A DNA stretch of 8,942 nt from Pseudomonadota bacterium (GCA_030596145.1 JAUVKS010000062.1:1-8942); one strand, 5' to 3'; shown: positions 1 to 7,026, numbered from the stretch's first letter. Notes: a model not told the origin generated them from the sequence alone. Translations and numbers: made by a program.

Positions 1-66
1 CCTGCCCTGTTGGTTCAAGGGAAAATAAAGAATGACAACGGGCTGAGCAGTTATGTATTAACATAA
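1..66 (+). CDS. C-terminal tail of an upstream gene (partial, unidentified)
   Basis: Frame 1 is open from the window edge for 21 codons and stops with TAA at 64-66; the other two + frames close sooner. The visible end is PALLVQGKIKNDNGLSSYVL plus a final T. The segment ALLVQGKIKNDNG has the look of an OB-fold strand pair, like that near the C-terminus of DnaE-type DNA polymerase III alpha subunits, but this is a resemblance from memory on very few residues. The stop lies 29 nt before the nuoE-like start, so the upstream gene could be co-transcribed with it, or the promoter could lie at this boundary. It may also be a chance open frame. Confidence 0.3.
   Translation, partial: PALLVQGKIKNDNGLSSYVLT
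51..66. promoter_or_regulatory. Inverted repeat, candidate operator upstream of the nuoE-like gene
   Basis: TTATGT (51-56) and ACATAA (61-66) are perfect inverted arms separated by the four bases ATTA. A second register, GTTAT (50-54) with ATAAC (66-70), overlaps it. Two 6-nt half-sites with a 4-nt spacer resemble the geometry of CRP/FNR-family and Rex operators, but the half-site matches neither the FNR (TTGAT) nor the Rex (TTGTGAA) consensus. It ends 29 nt before the ATG at 96 and overlaps the stop codon of the upstream frame. No clear -35/-10 pair is visible beside it. An AT-rich palindrome of this size can arise by chance. Confidence 0.25.
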
Positions 67-95
67 TAACCATTAAGTGGAAAAGGGGTTCTAAG

Positions 96-602
96 ATGGA
101 AAATGTACAATACGATGAAAAAGCTGACAGGTATGTTGTGGAATTAGTAAAAGAAGACTATGAGCATCTGGATGAAATCATTGGTCGATATAGTGATAAA
201 CCAGGCTACCTCATACCCGCCCTTAAAGATGCCCAGGGAATATTCGGTTTTCTGCCTTTGGATGTACAAAATTATTTGGCTAAAGGACTTAGAATATCTC
301 CCAGCCATATTTATGGAGTGGTTACCTTTTATGCCTTTTTTACAACTGTCCCACGGGGCCAGCATGTAATAAGGTGTTGTATGGGAACGGCGTGTTACGT
401 GAAGGGAGCAGCCGACATCGTAAAGAAGGTAGAAGATACATTAGCCATTAAAGTGGATGAAACAACAGAAGATCTTAAATTTTCCCTGGAGGTCGTACGA
501 TGCGTGGGGGCTTGTGGTTTGGCACCTGTTATCTTTATTGATGATGACGTACATGGGATGTTGGAACCCAAGAAGATTGAAAACATTTTGGAAAAGTATT
601 GA
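96..602 (+). CDS. nuoE: NuoE/HydC/HndA-like [2Fe-2S] subunit of an NADH-linked oxidoreductase
   Basis: This 168-residue protein is a thioredoxin-fold [2Fe-2S] subunit that normally partners a NuoF-type flavoprotein in the cytoplasmic NADH-oxidising (or NAD-reducing) module. An N-terminal helical part (about 20-70, including PGYLIPALKDAQGIFGFLP) is followed by the family segment YGVVTFYAFF (73-82). The cluster ligands are C95-x4-C100 in RCCMGTAC and C136-x3-C140 in VRCVGACG. An additional C94 sits next to the first ligand. Length is normal for NuoE/HydC. The ATG at 96 follows a purine-rich AAAAGGGG (81-88). The nuoF-like partner begins 47 nt downstream, as expected for this pair. The symbol reflects family only: with no other complex I genes, this is more likely HydC/HndA or a formate-dehydrogenase-associated subunit than respiratory complex I. 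Confidence 0.93.
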   Translation: MENVQYDEKADRYVVELVKEDYEHLDEIIGRYSDKPGYLIPALKDAQGIFGFLPLDVQNYLAKGLRISPSHIYGVVTFYAFFTTVPRGQHVIRCCMGTACYVKGAADIVKKVEDTLAIKVDETTEDLKFSLEVVRCVGACGLAPVIFIDDDVHGMLEPKKIENILEKY

Positions 603-649
603 GGATTAAAAATCTGGTCTTTATGGAATTGAATGGTAAGGAGGATTAA

Positions 650-2437
650 ATGAAAAGGTCTCGGTCACAAATTATGTTATGCTTCGGCACGGGTTGTGTT
701 GCCTGTGGTTCAGGAGAGGTCAAAAAAGCCTTGGAAGAAGAAGTGGCTAATCGCGGTCTTGAGGAAGAAATCGAAGTTGTTATAACGGGCTGCAACGGCT
801 TCTGTGCCCTGGGTCCTGTGATGGTCGTTTACCCTGAAGGCATATTCTACGTGCAGGTCAAGCCAGAAGATATTCCCCATCTGGTTGAGGAACATTTCTT
901 GAAAGGCAGACCGGTAGAAAAACTTATGTACAAGGAGCCTGTGAAAAAGACCCATGTTCCCTTAATGAGGGATATCGGTTTCTTTAAGCACCAAAGAATT
1001 ATTGCCTTGAGAAATCGTGGGCTAATCGATCCTGAAAGGATTAATGAATACATCGCGCGGGACGGCTATCTTGCTTTATCCAAAACGTTGGATTCCATGA
1101 GTCCTGAAGAAGTTATCCGGGAGGTAAAGAATTCTGGTTTAAGAGGAAGAGGGGGAGGTGGTTTTCCTACGGGGAGGAAATGGGAAGAGGTGAGAAAATA
1201 CGATCGTTTCCCTAAATATACTATCTGCAATGGTGATGAAGGCGATCCGGGAGCCTTTATGGATAGATCCATATTAGAAGCCGACCCACATTCTGTTATA
1301 GAGGGGATGGCTATCTCAGCCTATGCCATGGGAGCGCAACAGGGATTTATCTACGTAAGAGCAGAGTACCCACTCGCTATTGAACGATTGGAAATCGCAC
1401 TATCCCAGGCTCGAGAAAATGGCCTTTTAGGAAAAGATATCCTCTATAGCGGTTTTGATTTTGACATTGAAATTTACCCCGGTGCGGGGGCCTTTGTCTG
1501 TGGAGAATCGACTGCCTTGATGTATTCCCTGGAGGGGCGCCGTGGGATGCCGCGGATTAAACCACCGCGCTCTGCAGAATTTGGATTGTGGGGACAGCCT
1601 ACCAATCTCAACAATGTCGAGACCTTTGCCAATGTTCCCCCTATTCTTCTGAAGGGTGCGGACTGGTTCGCACAGATTGGAACTGAAGGGAGTAAAGGTA
1701 CGAAGGTATTTGCTCTTACAGGAGCCATTAATAATGTCGGCCTGGTTGAGGTCCCCATGGGAACGTCTTTGCGTACCCTGGTCTTTGATATAGGTGGAGG
1801 AATTCCTAATAAACGTAAATTCAAATCTGCCCAGATGGGAGGACCCTCCGGTGGTTGTGTTCCCACCGAGCTTCTGGATACAGAAATAGATTTTGATTCC
1901 CTCAGCCAGGCTGGTGCCATGATGGGTTCGGGTGGTGTGGTAATTATGGATGAGCGAACCTGTATGGTAGATACAGCAAGGTTCTTTATAGATTTTTCTG
2001 TGGGTGAGTCATGTGGAAAATGCGTTCCCTGCAGGGAAGGTCTTAAAGTGATGCTTGACAAATTGATGGAAATCGTAGATGGTTTGGGGAAGGAAGGGGA
2101 TATCGAGTTTCTACAGAAGCTCGGCAGACACATCCAGAACACCTCTCACTGTGGATTAGGGCAGACTGCGGCCAATCCGGTTCTTTCAACCATCAGATAT
2201 TTTCGGGATGAATACGAGGCCCATATTAGAGAAAAGAAATGCCCGGCCTTAGTTTGTACCAAACTGATTAAGTTTGAGGTTGATGAAGAAAAGTGTAAAA
2301 TGTGTGGACTCTGTTTCAAGGCCTGTCCAGCGGGAGCCATTACCTGGGAGAAAAAGCAGCCAGCCAAGATAGATCAGACCAAATGTACCAAGTGCAAGAG
2401 TTGTATTCAGGCCTGCAAATTCTGGGCTATTCAATAA
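650..2437 (+). CDS. nuoF: NuoF/HydB/HndC-like NADH-binding flavoprotein with extra Fe-S domains
   Basis: This 595-residue subunit should bind NAD(H) and FMN and pass electrons through Fe-S clusters. Domains in order: (1) N-terminal thioredoxin-like [2Fe-2S] domain, residues 1-90, with C11-x4-C16 and C48-x3-C52; (2) NuoF core, with Gly-rich GLRGRGGGGFPTGRKW (163-178), CNGDEGDPG (193-201) and GAGAFVCGESTALM (278-291) forming the FMN/NADH site; (3) [4Fe-4S] motif ESCGKCVPCREG with C455, C458 and C461, plus C501; (4) C-terminal two-cluster ferredoxin domain with C549/C552/C555/C559 and C579/C582/C585/C589. The N- and C-terminal additions are typical of HydB of bifurcating [FeFe]-hydrogenases, HndC and NAD-dependent formate dehydrogenases, and absent from plain complex I NuoF. 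A strong AAGGAGG lies at 638-644, 5 nt before ATG. No catalytic partner is visible; it may lie upstream of the window or elsewhere. Confidence 0.95.
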   Translation: MKRSRSQIMLCFGTGCVACGSGEVKKALEEEVANRGLEEEIEVVITGCNGFCALGPVMVVYPEGIFYVQVKPEDIPHLVEEHFLKGRPVEKLMYKEPVKKTHVPLMRDIGFFKHQRIIALRNRGLIDPERINEYIARDGYLALSKTLDSMSPEEVIREVKNSGLRGRGGGGFPTGRKWEEVRKYDRFPKYTICNGDEGDPGAFMDRSILEADPHSVIEGMAISAYAMGAQQGFIYVRAEYPLAIERLEIALSQARENGLLGKDILYSGFDFDIEIYPGAGAFVCGESTALMYSLEGRRGMPRIKPPRSAEFGLWGQPTNLNNVETFANVPPILLKGADWFAQIGTEGSKGTKVFALTGAINNVGLVEVPMGTSLRTLVFDIGGGIPNKRKFKSAQMGGPSGGCVPTELLDTEIDFDSLSQAGAMMGSGGVVIMDERTCMVDTARFFIDFSVGESCGKCVPCREGLKVMLDKLMEIVDGLGKEGDIEFLQKLGRHIQNTSHCGLGQTAANPVLSTIRYFRDEYEAHIREKKCPALVCTKLIKFEVDEEKCKMCGLCFKACPAGAITWEKKQPAKIDQTKCTKCKSCIQACKFWAIQ

Positions 2438-2453
2438 ACTGGGGAAGGGAAGC

Positions 2454-4448
2454 ATGCCGCAGCTTTTTAGTAATATGACCGTAAAGTTTAACAACCTGTC
2501 TCTTAGAACGAAATTAGCCATTAGTTTTATTTTGGTTGTGGTCGCTGTTGGGCTGGCTTCTTCTTTGATTGGCATCCGGCTGGTAGCAACCGATTTAGTA
2601 AAAAGGGCACAGCTAAAGGTTCAGATTGATCTCAACTCGGCCTGGATGGTGTATAATGACAGATTGAAAGATGTCGAAACGGTCGTACGTTTAACTTCAG
2701 AAAGATTTTTTCTCAGGGAAGGGATTCCTTCAGGTAACTGGGATGAACTCAAAAGAGAGCTTGAGAGAATCAGGCTGGAGAATAACCTGGATATTCTAAC
2801 GCTGACCGATAAGAAGGGGAAGGTACTGGTTAGAACAAGGAGCCCCTATACGGTGGGGGATGATCAATCCAACGATGAAATAGTAGGAGCTGTCTTAAAA
2901 GAGAGGAAGACAACAAAGGGAACGGAAATCATTCCTCAAAAAGAATTAAGCAAAGAGGGGAAGGAACTGGTGGATCAGGCTTTTATGGTCTTTACAACTA
3001 CCCCAAAAGCCAAACCCCGGATTAAAGATCGGGAAACATCCGGTATAATGCTAAAAGCTGCTGCCCCTGTTTTTGGTGAAGGGAGCAAACTTATAGGGGT
3101 GCTCTATGGAGGACACCTTCTCAATCGGGATTACCTTATCGTTGATGAGGTAAAAGATATTGTTTACAAAGGGGTAAAGTATAAGGGGAAGGATATAGGT
3201 ACGGCGACTATCTTCCAATGGGATGTGAGGACCTCCACAAACGTTAGGAATTCAGATGGGTTGAGGGCAATTGGAACCAGAGTGTCCAGTGATGTATACG
3301 AAAAGGTCCTGGAAAATGGGCAACCCTATATCGGTCGCTCCTTTGTGGTGAATGCAGATTATATCACGGCCTATGAACCCATAAGGAATATAAAAGAGGA
3401 AGTCATAGGAATGCTCTATGTGGGAATATTAGAATCTCCCTATACGGACAGAAGGAACGAATTGGTTTTAAGTTTTTTCGCTGTTGCCATTTTGGGAATC
3501 ATCCTGGCTTTGCTAATGGTTGTTTTTGTTACCTCACGCATTACCAGACCGTTGGATAGTTTGGTCTTTGCCACAGAGAAAGTTGCTCAGGGTGATCTTG
3601 CTTATGAGGTACCGGTACAATCCAGTGACGAGTTAGGAAATGTGGCTGCATCGTTTAATAAGATGACGAAGGTTCTTCAATCATCCAACGAGGAGATAAC
3701 GAAACGAACCAGGGATTTGGAAAAAACCAATAAAGAACTGAGAGAAACCCAGGCACAGTTAATTCAAACGGAAAAAATGTCTTCTCTGGGAAGATTGGCT
3801 GCCGGGGTTGCACACGAGATAAACAATCCGTTGACAGGGGTAATGACCTTTTCCCATCTGTTGTTAAAAAACGCCAAGGATGAGGCAACCAGAAAAGATC
3901 TGGAAATTATTGTGAGAGAAACAACGCGCTGTAAAAAGATTATAAAGGGCGTCCTGGATTTTGCACGTGAAACACCACCCCAGAGGAAGCTGTGTCAAGT
4001 CAACGATATTATCGGAAGGACCTTAGCCATTCTCGAACCTCAGGCTCTCTTCCATAATATCCAAACAGAAAGGAATCTTGATGATAAACTCCCTCAAATC
4101 TGGATTGACGAAAATCAGATGGAGCAGGTTTTTATGAATATTGTCTTAAATGCTGCAGAGGCAATGAAGGGTGAGGGACGTTTTTCCATCTCCAGTTCTC
4201 TGAACAAAAAAGGAGATTTTGTGGAAGTTCGCATGGAGGATACGGGAATGGGAATCTCCAAGGAAAACCTTAACAAAATCTTCGACCCCTTTTTTACCAC
4301 CAAAGATCCGCAAAAGGGGACGGGGTTAGGCCTTTCTGTTAGTTATGGTATTGTTCAGAAACACAAAGGGGATATCTTAGTAGAGAGCGAAGTTGGTAAA
4401 GGAACAATTTTTATTATTAAACTACCTGTTGATAAAAAGGAAGATTAA
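2454..4448 (+). CDS. Membrane sensor histidine kinase with extracytoplasmic Cache domain
   Basis: This 664-residue kinase has TM1 (about 22-42), a large extracytoplasmic region (about 43-335) resembling the Cache_3-Cache_2 type, TM2 (about 337-359), HAMP (about 360-411, with RPLDSL and VAQGDL), a coiled coil (412-440), HisKA with phospho-acceptor H454 in GVAHEINNPL, and a HATPase domain. ATP-site boxes are intact: N box N562/N566 (NIVLNAAEA), G1 DTGMG (596-600), F box IFDPFFTTK (609-617) and G2 GTGLGL (622-627). The Cache part suggests sensing of a small external molecule; the ligand cannot be read from sequence. There is no PAS domain and no Fe-S or haem motif in the cytoplasmic part. The ATG at 2454 follows GGGGAAGGGA directly, 16 nt after the nuoF-like stop, so co-transcription is likely. 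An alternative start is M8 (2475). The three downstream receivers are the obvious phosphotransfer partners. Confidence 0.95.
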   Translation: MPQLFSNMTVKFNNLSLRTKLAISFILVVVAVGLASSLIGIRLVATDLVKRAQLKVQIDLNSAWMVYNDRLKDVETVVRLTSERFFLREGIPSGNWDELKRELERIRLENNLDILTLTDKKGKVLVRTRSPYTVGDDQSNDEIVGAVLKERKTTKGTEIIPQKELSKEGKELVDQAFMVFTTTPKAKPRIKDRETSGIMLKAAAPVFGEGSKLIGVLYGGHLLNRDYLIVDEVKDIVYKGVKYKGKDIGTATIFQWDVRTSTNVRNSDGLRAIGTRVSSDVYEKVLENGQPYIGRSFVVNADYITAYEPIRNIKEEVIGMLYVGILESPYTDRRNELVLSFFAVAILGIILALLMVVFVTSRITRPLDSLVFATEKVAQGDLAYEVPVQSSDELGNVAASFNKMTKVLQSSNEEITKRTRDLEKTNKELRETQAQLIQTEKMSSLGRLAAGVAHEINNPLTGVMTFSHLLLKNAKDEATRKDLEIIVRETTRCKKIIKGVLDFARETPPQRKLCQVNDIIGRTLAILEPQALFHNIQTERNLDDKLPQIWIDENQMEQVFMNIVLNAAEAMKGEGRFSISSSLNKKGDFVEVRMEDTGMGISKENLNKIFDPFFTTKDPQKGTGLGLSVSYGIVQKHKGDILVESEVGKGTIFIIKLPVDKKED

Positions 4449-4457
4449 AAAGGAAAC

Positions 4458-4482
4458 CTCTCATTTGATAGTAAAATGAGGG
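4458..4482 (+). other. Intercistronic stem-loop between kinase and first regulator
   Basis: CTCATTT (4460-4466) pairs perfectly with AAATGAG (4474-4480) around a 7-nt loop. A T·G and a C-G pair extend the stem to 9 bp. No U-run follows, so it is not a standard intrinsic terminator. It sits in the longest gap of the operon (61 nt), between the kinase stop and the Shine-Dalgarno sequence of the first receiver-GAF gene. It could act in mRNA processing or in setting relative expression; this role is inferred from position only. Confidence 0.35.
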
Positions 4483-4509
4483 CAATAGCAACAAAGGGAG
4501 GGTATTATT

Positions 4510-5457
4510 ATGGGAGCAATCAAAGCCAAAATACTGGTGATAGATGATGAGCAGATTGTCCATGAGAGCTGTAACCGAATCTTAACAGAAGAAGGCTATG
4601 AAGTTAAGAGTGCCTTTACAGGGCAAGAGGGTTTTAAAAAAATAGAGGAGGAACAGTTTGACCTTGTTATCACCGATCTTAAGATGCCGGGGATTAGCGG
4701 AATGGAGGCCTTGAAAAAAATCAAGCAAGATAATCCCAATATCGGTATTGTTATGGTCACTGGTTACTCGACCGCAGAGACCGCGGTAGAGGCAATGAAA
4801 CTGGGGGCATTTGATTATCTTCCCAAACCCTTTACACCGGATGAATTAATCTCTGTTATCAATAAGGCCGTGGAGAAGAAAAGAGTGTTACTTGAAACCA
4901 AGCATCTGGAGAGTGCTTATCGGGATGCGACGAAGGCTATCAGTTCTTCTCTCAATTTGAATGAGGTCTTAGACTTGATTGTAAAAAGTGTAGTAAATTT
5001 GCTTAAGGTGAAAGGGTGTGGTGTAAATCTGCTGGATGATACAAGGAAGAAGTTGGAAACCAGAGTTGCATTTGGGCTTAGTGACAATTATCTTGCCAAG
5101 GGTCCCCTTGATGCAGACAAAAGTGTGACTGAATCCATTGAAGGGAAAACTGTCTTTATTGAAGATATTGCAAAGGACCATCGCGTTCAATATCCTGAAG
5201 AGGCTAAAAAAGAGGGAATTGTTTCTATCCTCTCTATTCCCCTGAAAGCAAAAGAGAAAGTGATTGGCGTATTGAGAGTTTATACAGGGGAGCTCCGTCG
5301 ATTTAATGATAGGGAGATGGAGATGGTTAATAAACTTGCCGAACAGGCAGGCATAGCTGTAGTAAATGCCAAACTATATAAGGACATCAAAGACGATTAC
5401 GAAAGCTTGAAGAAAGAACTGCCACCCCATCTGGCAGACAAGCTTTCTAAAAAGTAA
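4510..5457 (+). CDS. Response regulator: receiver plus GAF domain (copy 1)
   Basis: This 315-residue protein carries an N-terminal receiver (1-125) with the acidic pair D12/D13, phospho-acceptor D56 in ITDLKMPG, T84 in VTGYS and K106 in LPKPFTP, so it should be phosphorylatable. A short helical linker (126-146) leads to a GAF domain (about 147-292), beginning SLNLNEVLDLIVKSVVNLL and containing SILSIPLKAKEKVIGVLRVY (238-257). No DNA-binding, GGDEF, HD-GYP or AAA+ domain follows; the tail is short and charged. GAF domains bind small ligands or mediate dimerisation; its ligand is unknown. The start follows a GGGAGG about 8 nt upstream. The next gene encodes a gapless paralogue, and the kinase immediately upstream is its probable phosphodonor. 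Confidence 0.92.
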   Translation: MGAIKAKILVIDDEQIVHESCNRILTEEGYEVKSAFTGQEGFKKIEEEQFDLVITDLKMPGISGMEALKKIKQDNPNIGIVMVTGYSTAETAVEAMKLGAFDYLPKPFTPDELISVINKAVEKKRVLLETKHLESAYRDATKAISSSLNLNEVLDLIVKSVVNLLKVKGCGVNLLDDTRKKLETRVAFGLSDNYLAKGPLDADKSVTESIEGKTVFIEDIAKDHRVQYPEEAKKEGIVSILSIPLKAKEKVIGVLRVYTGELRRFNDREMEMVNKLAEQAGIAVVNAKLYKDIKDDYESLKKELPPHLADKLSKK

Positions 5458-5485
5458 ATATAATTCTGAATAAAAGGAGGCTTTT

Positions 5486-6436
5486 ATGGAAAAGCAAAAA
5501 GCCAGTATTTTAGTGATCGACGATGAAACTATTGTCCATGAGAGCTGTGGCCGAATATTGCGTGAAGAAGGCTATGAAGTCGAAACGGCCTTAAGTGGAC
5601 AAGAGGCGTTACAGAAATTGAGAGAGAAGCGATACGACCTTGTTCTTAGTGACATTAAAATGCCAGGTATGGACGGAGTAGAAACACTGGAAAAAATGAA
5701 GAAAGTAGTTCCGGATATTACCGTGGTGATGTTTACAGGCTACACATCAGTTGCGACCGCGCGGGACTCCATGAAGTTGGGCGCTTTTGACTATTTGCCG
5801 AAGCCCTTCACCCCTGATGAATTATTAGACGTGGTGAAAAAGGCGGTTGAAAAAGATGCGGGAATTCAAGAGAAGCTGGAAAGAGAAGAAAGGTTTCAGG
5901 CAATGACAAAGGCAATCCATTCAACCCTGAACTTAAGGGAGGTGTTAAATTTAATAGTTACCAGTGTGGTCAAACTTTTGAAACTGAAAGGATGTACCAT
6001 AAGCCTTTTAGACAGGAAGAAAGAATATTTCAGGGTCTGTGCCTCTTATGGGTTGAGTGAGAAATATCTTAAAAAAGGGCCTATTGCTGCGGACAAAACG
6101 TTATCGAAAGTTCTTTCAGGAAAGACCGATAGCGTTCTGGATGTGGCAACCGTTCCCCAGATGCAATACCTTTGGGAAGCAAAAGAAGAAGGGATTGCAT
6201 CGATTTTTTCACTTCCTCTTAAATTGAAAGAAGAAGTAATTGGGATGCTGAGGATTTATACGGCTACGTCCAGGGAATTTCCCCAGGAAGAGATCGATTT
6301 CTTAAATGGTTTTGCCGAGCAGATCTCTATTGCCCTGGAAAATGCTCAGACTTACGAAGATGTTCGAAGCAAATATGAATCCTTAAAGGATGATCTCTGG
6401 GAATGGTGTGAGTACGATTCAATGAAAATAAGTTAG
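5486..6436 (+). CDS. Response regulator: receiver plus GAF domain (copy 2, paralogue of copy 1)
   Basis: This 316-residue protein aligns with the preceding gene product without gaps over about 310 residues, with roughly 53% identity by hand count. Receiver residues are intact: D12/D13, D56 in LSDIKMPG, T84 in FTGYT and K106 in LPKPFTP. The stretch MKLGAFDYLPKPFTPDEL (96-113) is identical in both copies. The GAF domain (about 147-292) shares KGC at 168-170 and the EAKxEGI(V/A)SI segment at 231-240. The copies differ most in the linker (123-140), in the GAF region 171-190 and at the C-terminus, which here ends in an aromatic stretch (WEWCEY) instead of PPHLADKLSKK. There is no DNA-binding domain. 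A perfect AAGGAGG (5474-5480) lies 5 nt before ATG and the gap from copy 1 is 28 nt. It arose by tandem duplication and probably competes with or complements copy 1. Confidence 0.92.
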   Translation: MEKQKASILVIDDETIVHESCGRILREEGYEVETALSGQEALQKLREKRYDLVLSDIKMPGMDGVETLEKMKKVVPDITVVMFTGYTSVATARDSMKLGAFDYLPKPFTPDELLDVVKKAVEKDAGIQEKLEREERFQAMTKAIHSTLNLREVLNLIVTSVVKLLKLKGCTISLLDRKKEYFRVCASYGLSEKYLKKGPIAADKTLSKVLSGKTDSVLDVATVPQMQYLWEAKEEGIASIFSLPLKLKEEVIGMLRIYTATSREFPQEEIDFLNGFAEQISIALENAQTYEDVRSKYESLKDDLWEWCEYDSMKIS

Positions 6437-6453
6437 GATAAGGGGAGGTAGAT

Positions 6454-6855
6454 ATGTCTGAGAAAAAGGCAAAGATTCTCATTATAGATGACCAACCGAG
6501 TGAGGTAAAAATGGTGAAGATGGCTTTAGAAGGAGCCAACTATGAGGTGATTTATGCGTATAATGGGAAGGTGGGAATTGAGAAAGCAGGGGAGGAAAAA
6601 CCCGATCTCATTATTCTGGATGTTATGATGCCGGAGAAAGATGGTTTTATCGCATGTGGTGAGTTAAAGAGAGGTGCTGAAACATCAAACATTCCGATTA
6701 TTGTCTTAACTGGCGTTGGAGACAGCACATTGCTTTTCCCCGATATGGAGTCTGCTGCTGACTCGCCTCATGCCGATGAATATATAGATAAGCCTGTTGA
6801 TCCCAACTTCCTTTTGCAACGAGTGGAGAGGCTTCTGAAGAGATCGAAATCTTAA
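6454..6855 (+). CDS. Single-domain (CheY-like) response regulator
   Basis: This 133-residue protein is a lone receiver: acidic pair D12/D13, phospho-acceptor D56 in ILDVMMPEKDG, T86 in LTGVG and K113 in DKPVD. It is more diverged from the two receiver-GAF proteins than they are from each other. The T86-to-K113 distance is 27 residues against 22 in its neighbours, giving a longer loop (GDSTLLFPDMESAADSPHAD) before the conserved Lys. Without an output domain it must act by protein contact or as a phosphate intermediate or sink. The ATG follows AAGGGGAGG closely and lies 17 nt after the preceding stop, so it is the last gene of the operon. Two palindromic repeats follow instead of a standard terminator. 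Confidence 0.92.
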   Translation: MSEKKAKILIIDDQPSEVKMVKMALEGANYEVIYAYNGKVGIEKAGEEKPDLIILDVMMPEKDGFIACGELKRGAETSNIPIIVLTGVGDSTLLFPDMESAADSPHADEYIDKPVDPNFLLQRVERLLKRSKS

Positions 6856-6880
6856 TTTATGCTAAGTCAAAAATCGAGTC

Positions 6881-6923
6881 ACTGCCGCGAAACTTGTCCT
6901 CGACCTGATCAGGGAGCGGTAGT
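6881..6923. repeat. REP-like imperfect palindrome with nested palindrome
   Basis: ACTGCCGC (6881-6888) pairs with GCGGTAGT (6916-6923), with one G·T pair. Inside the loop CCTGATCAGG (6904-6913) is a perfect 10-base palindrome. The intervening AAACTTGTCCTCGACCTGAT is similar to a dispersed intergenic element I recall from environmental anaerobe genomes, though that cannot be checked here. It begins 26 nt after the last regulator gene. A 3' mRNA-stabilising or terminator-like role is possible but inferred. Confidence 0.5.
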
Positions 6924-6943
6924 CCAAAACAACCTGAAATTAC

Positions 6944-6969
6944 TGGATTCCTGCTTTTGCAGGAATGAC
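6944..6969. repeat. Perfect hairpin repeat of the GGATTCCTGC...GCAGGAATGAC type
   Basis: ATTCCTGC (6947-6954) and GCAGGAAT (6959-6966) form a perfect 8-bp stem with a TTTT loop, flanked by TGG and GAC. Elements of the form GGATTCCNGC-TTTN-GCNGGAATGAC are, from memory, abundant dispersed intergenic repeats in many bacterial genomes. It lies between the convergent regulator operon and pyrE, where it could block exonuclease decay or act as a weak bidirectional terminator, although no U-run follows on either strand. Confidence 0.6.
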
Positions 6970-7026
6970 CAACAAGAGTCAAATAGGACTTTTTGCGAGA
7001 GTAGCATGTTTAAAAAAGGGAAAAGA

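Noticed and set aside
601..650. Exact 10-base direct repeat GAGGATTAAA at 601-610 and 641-650
   Set aside because: One copy overlaps the nuoE-like stop and the other is the Shine-Dalgarno/start region of the next gene; it is short and purine-rich, most likely a coincidence.
1474..2142. Long - strand open frame (222 codons) opposite the nuoF-like gene
   Set aside because: It is antisense to a well-supported gene with intact motifs, has low-complexity Ser/Pro-rich translation and no recognisable domain; it is a shadow of codon bias.
96..2437. Respiratory complex I (nuo) operon
   Set aside because: Only NuoE/NuoF-like genes are present, the NuoF has HydB-type extra N- and C-terminal Fe-S domains, and a signalling cassette follows instead of nuoG or the membrane subunits.
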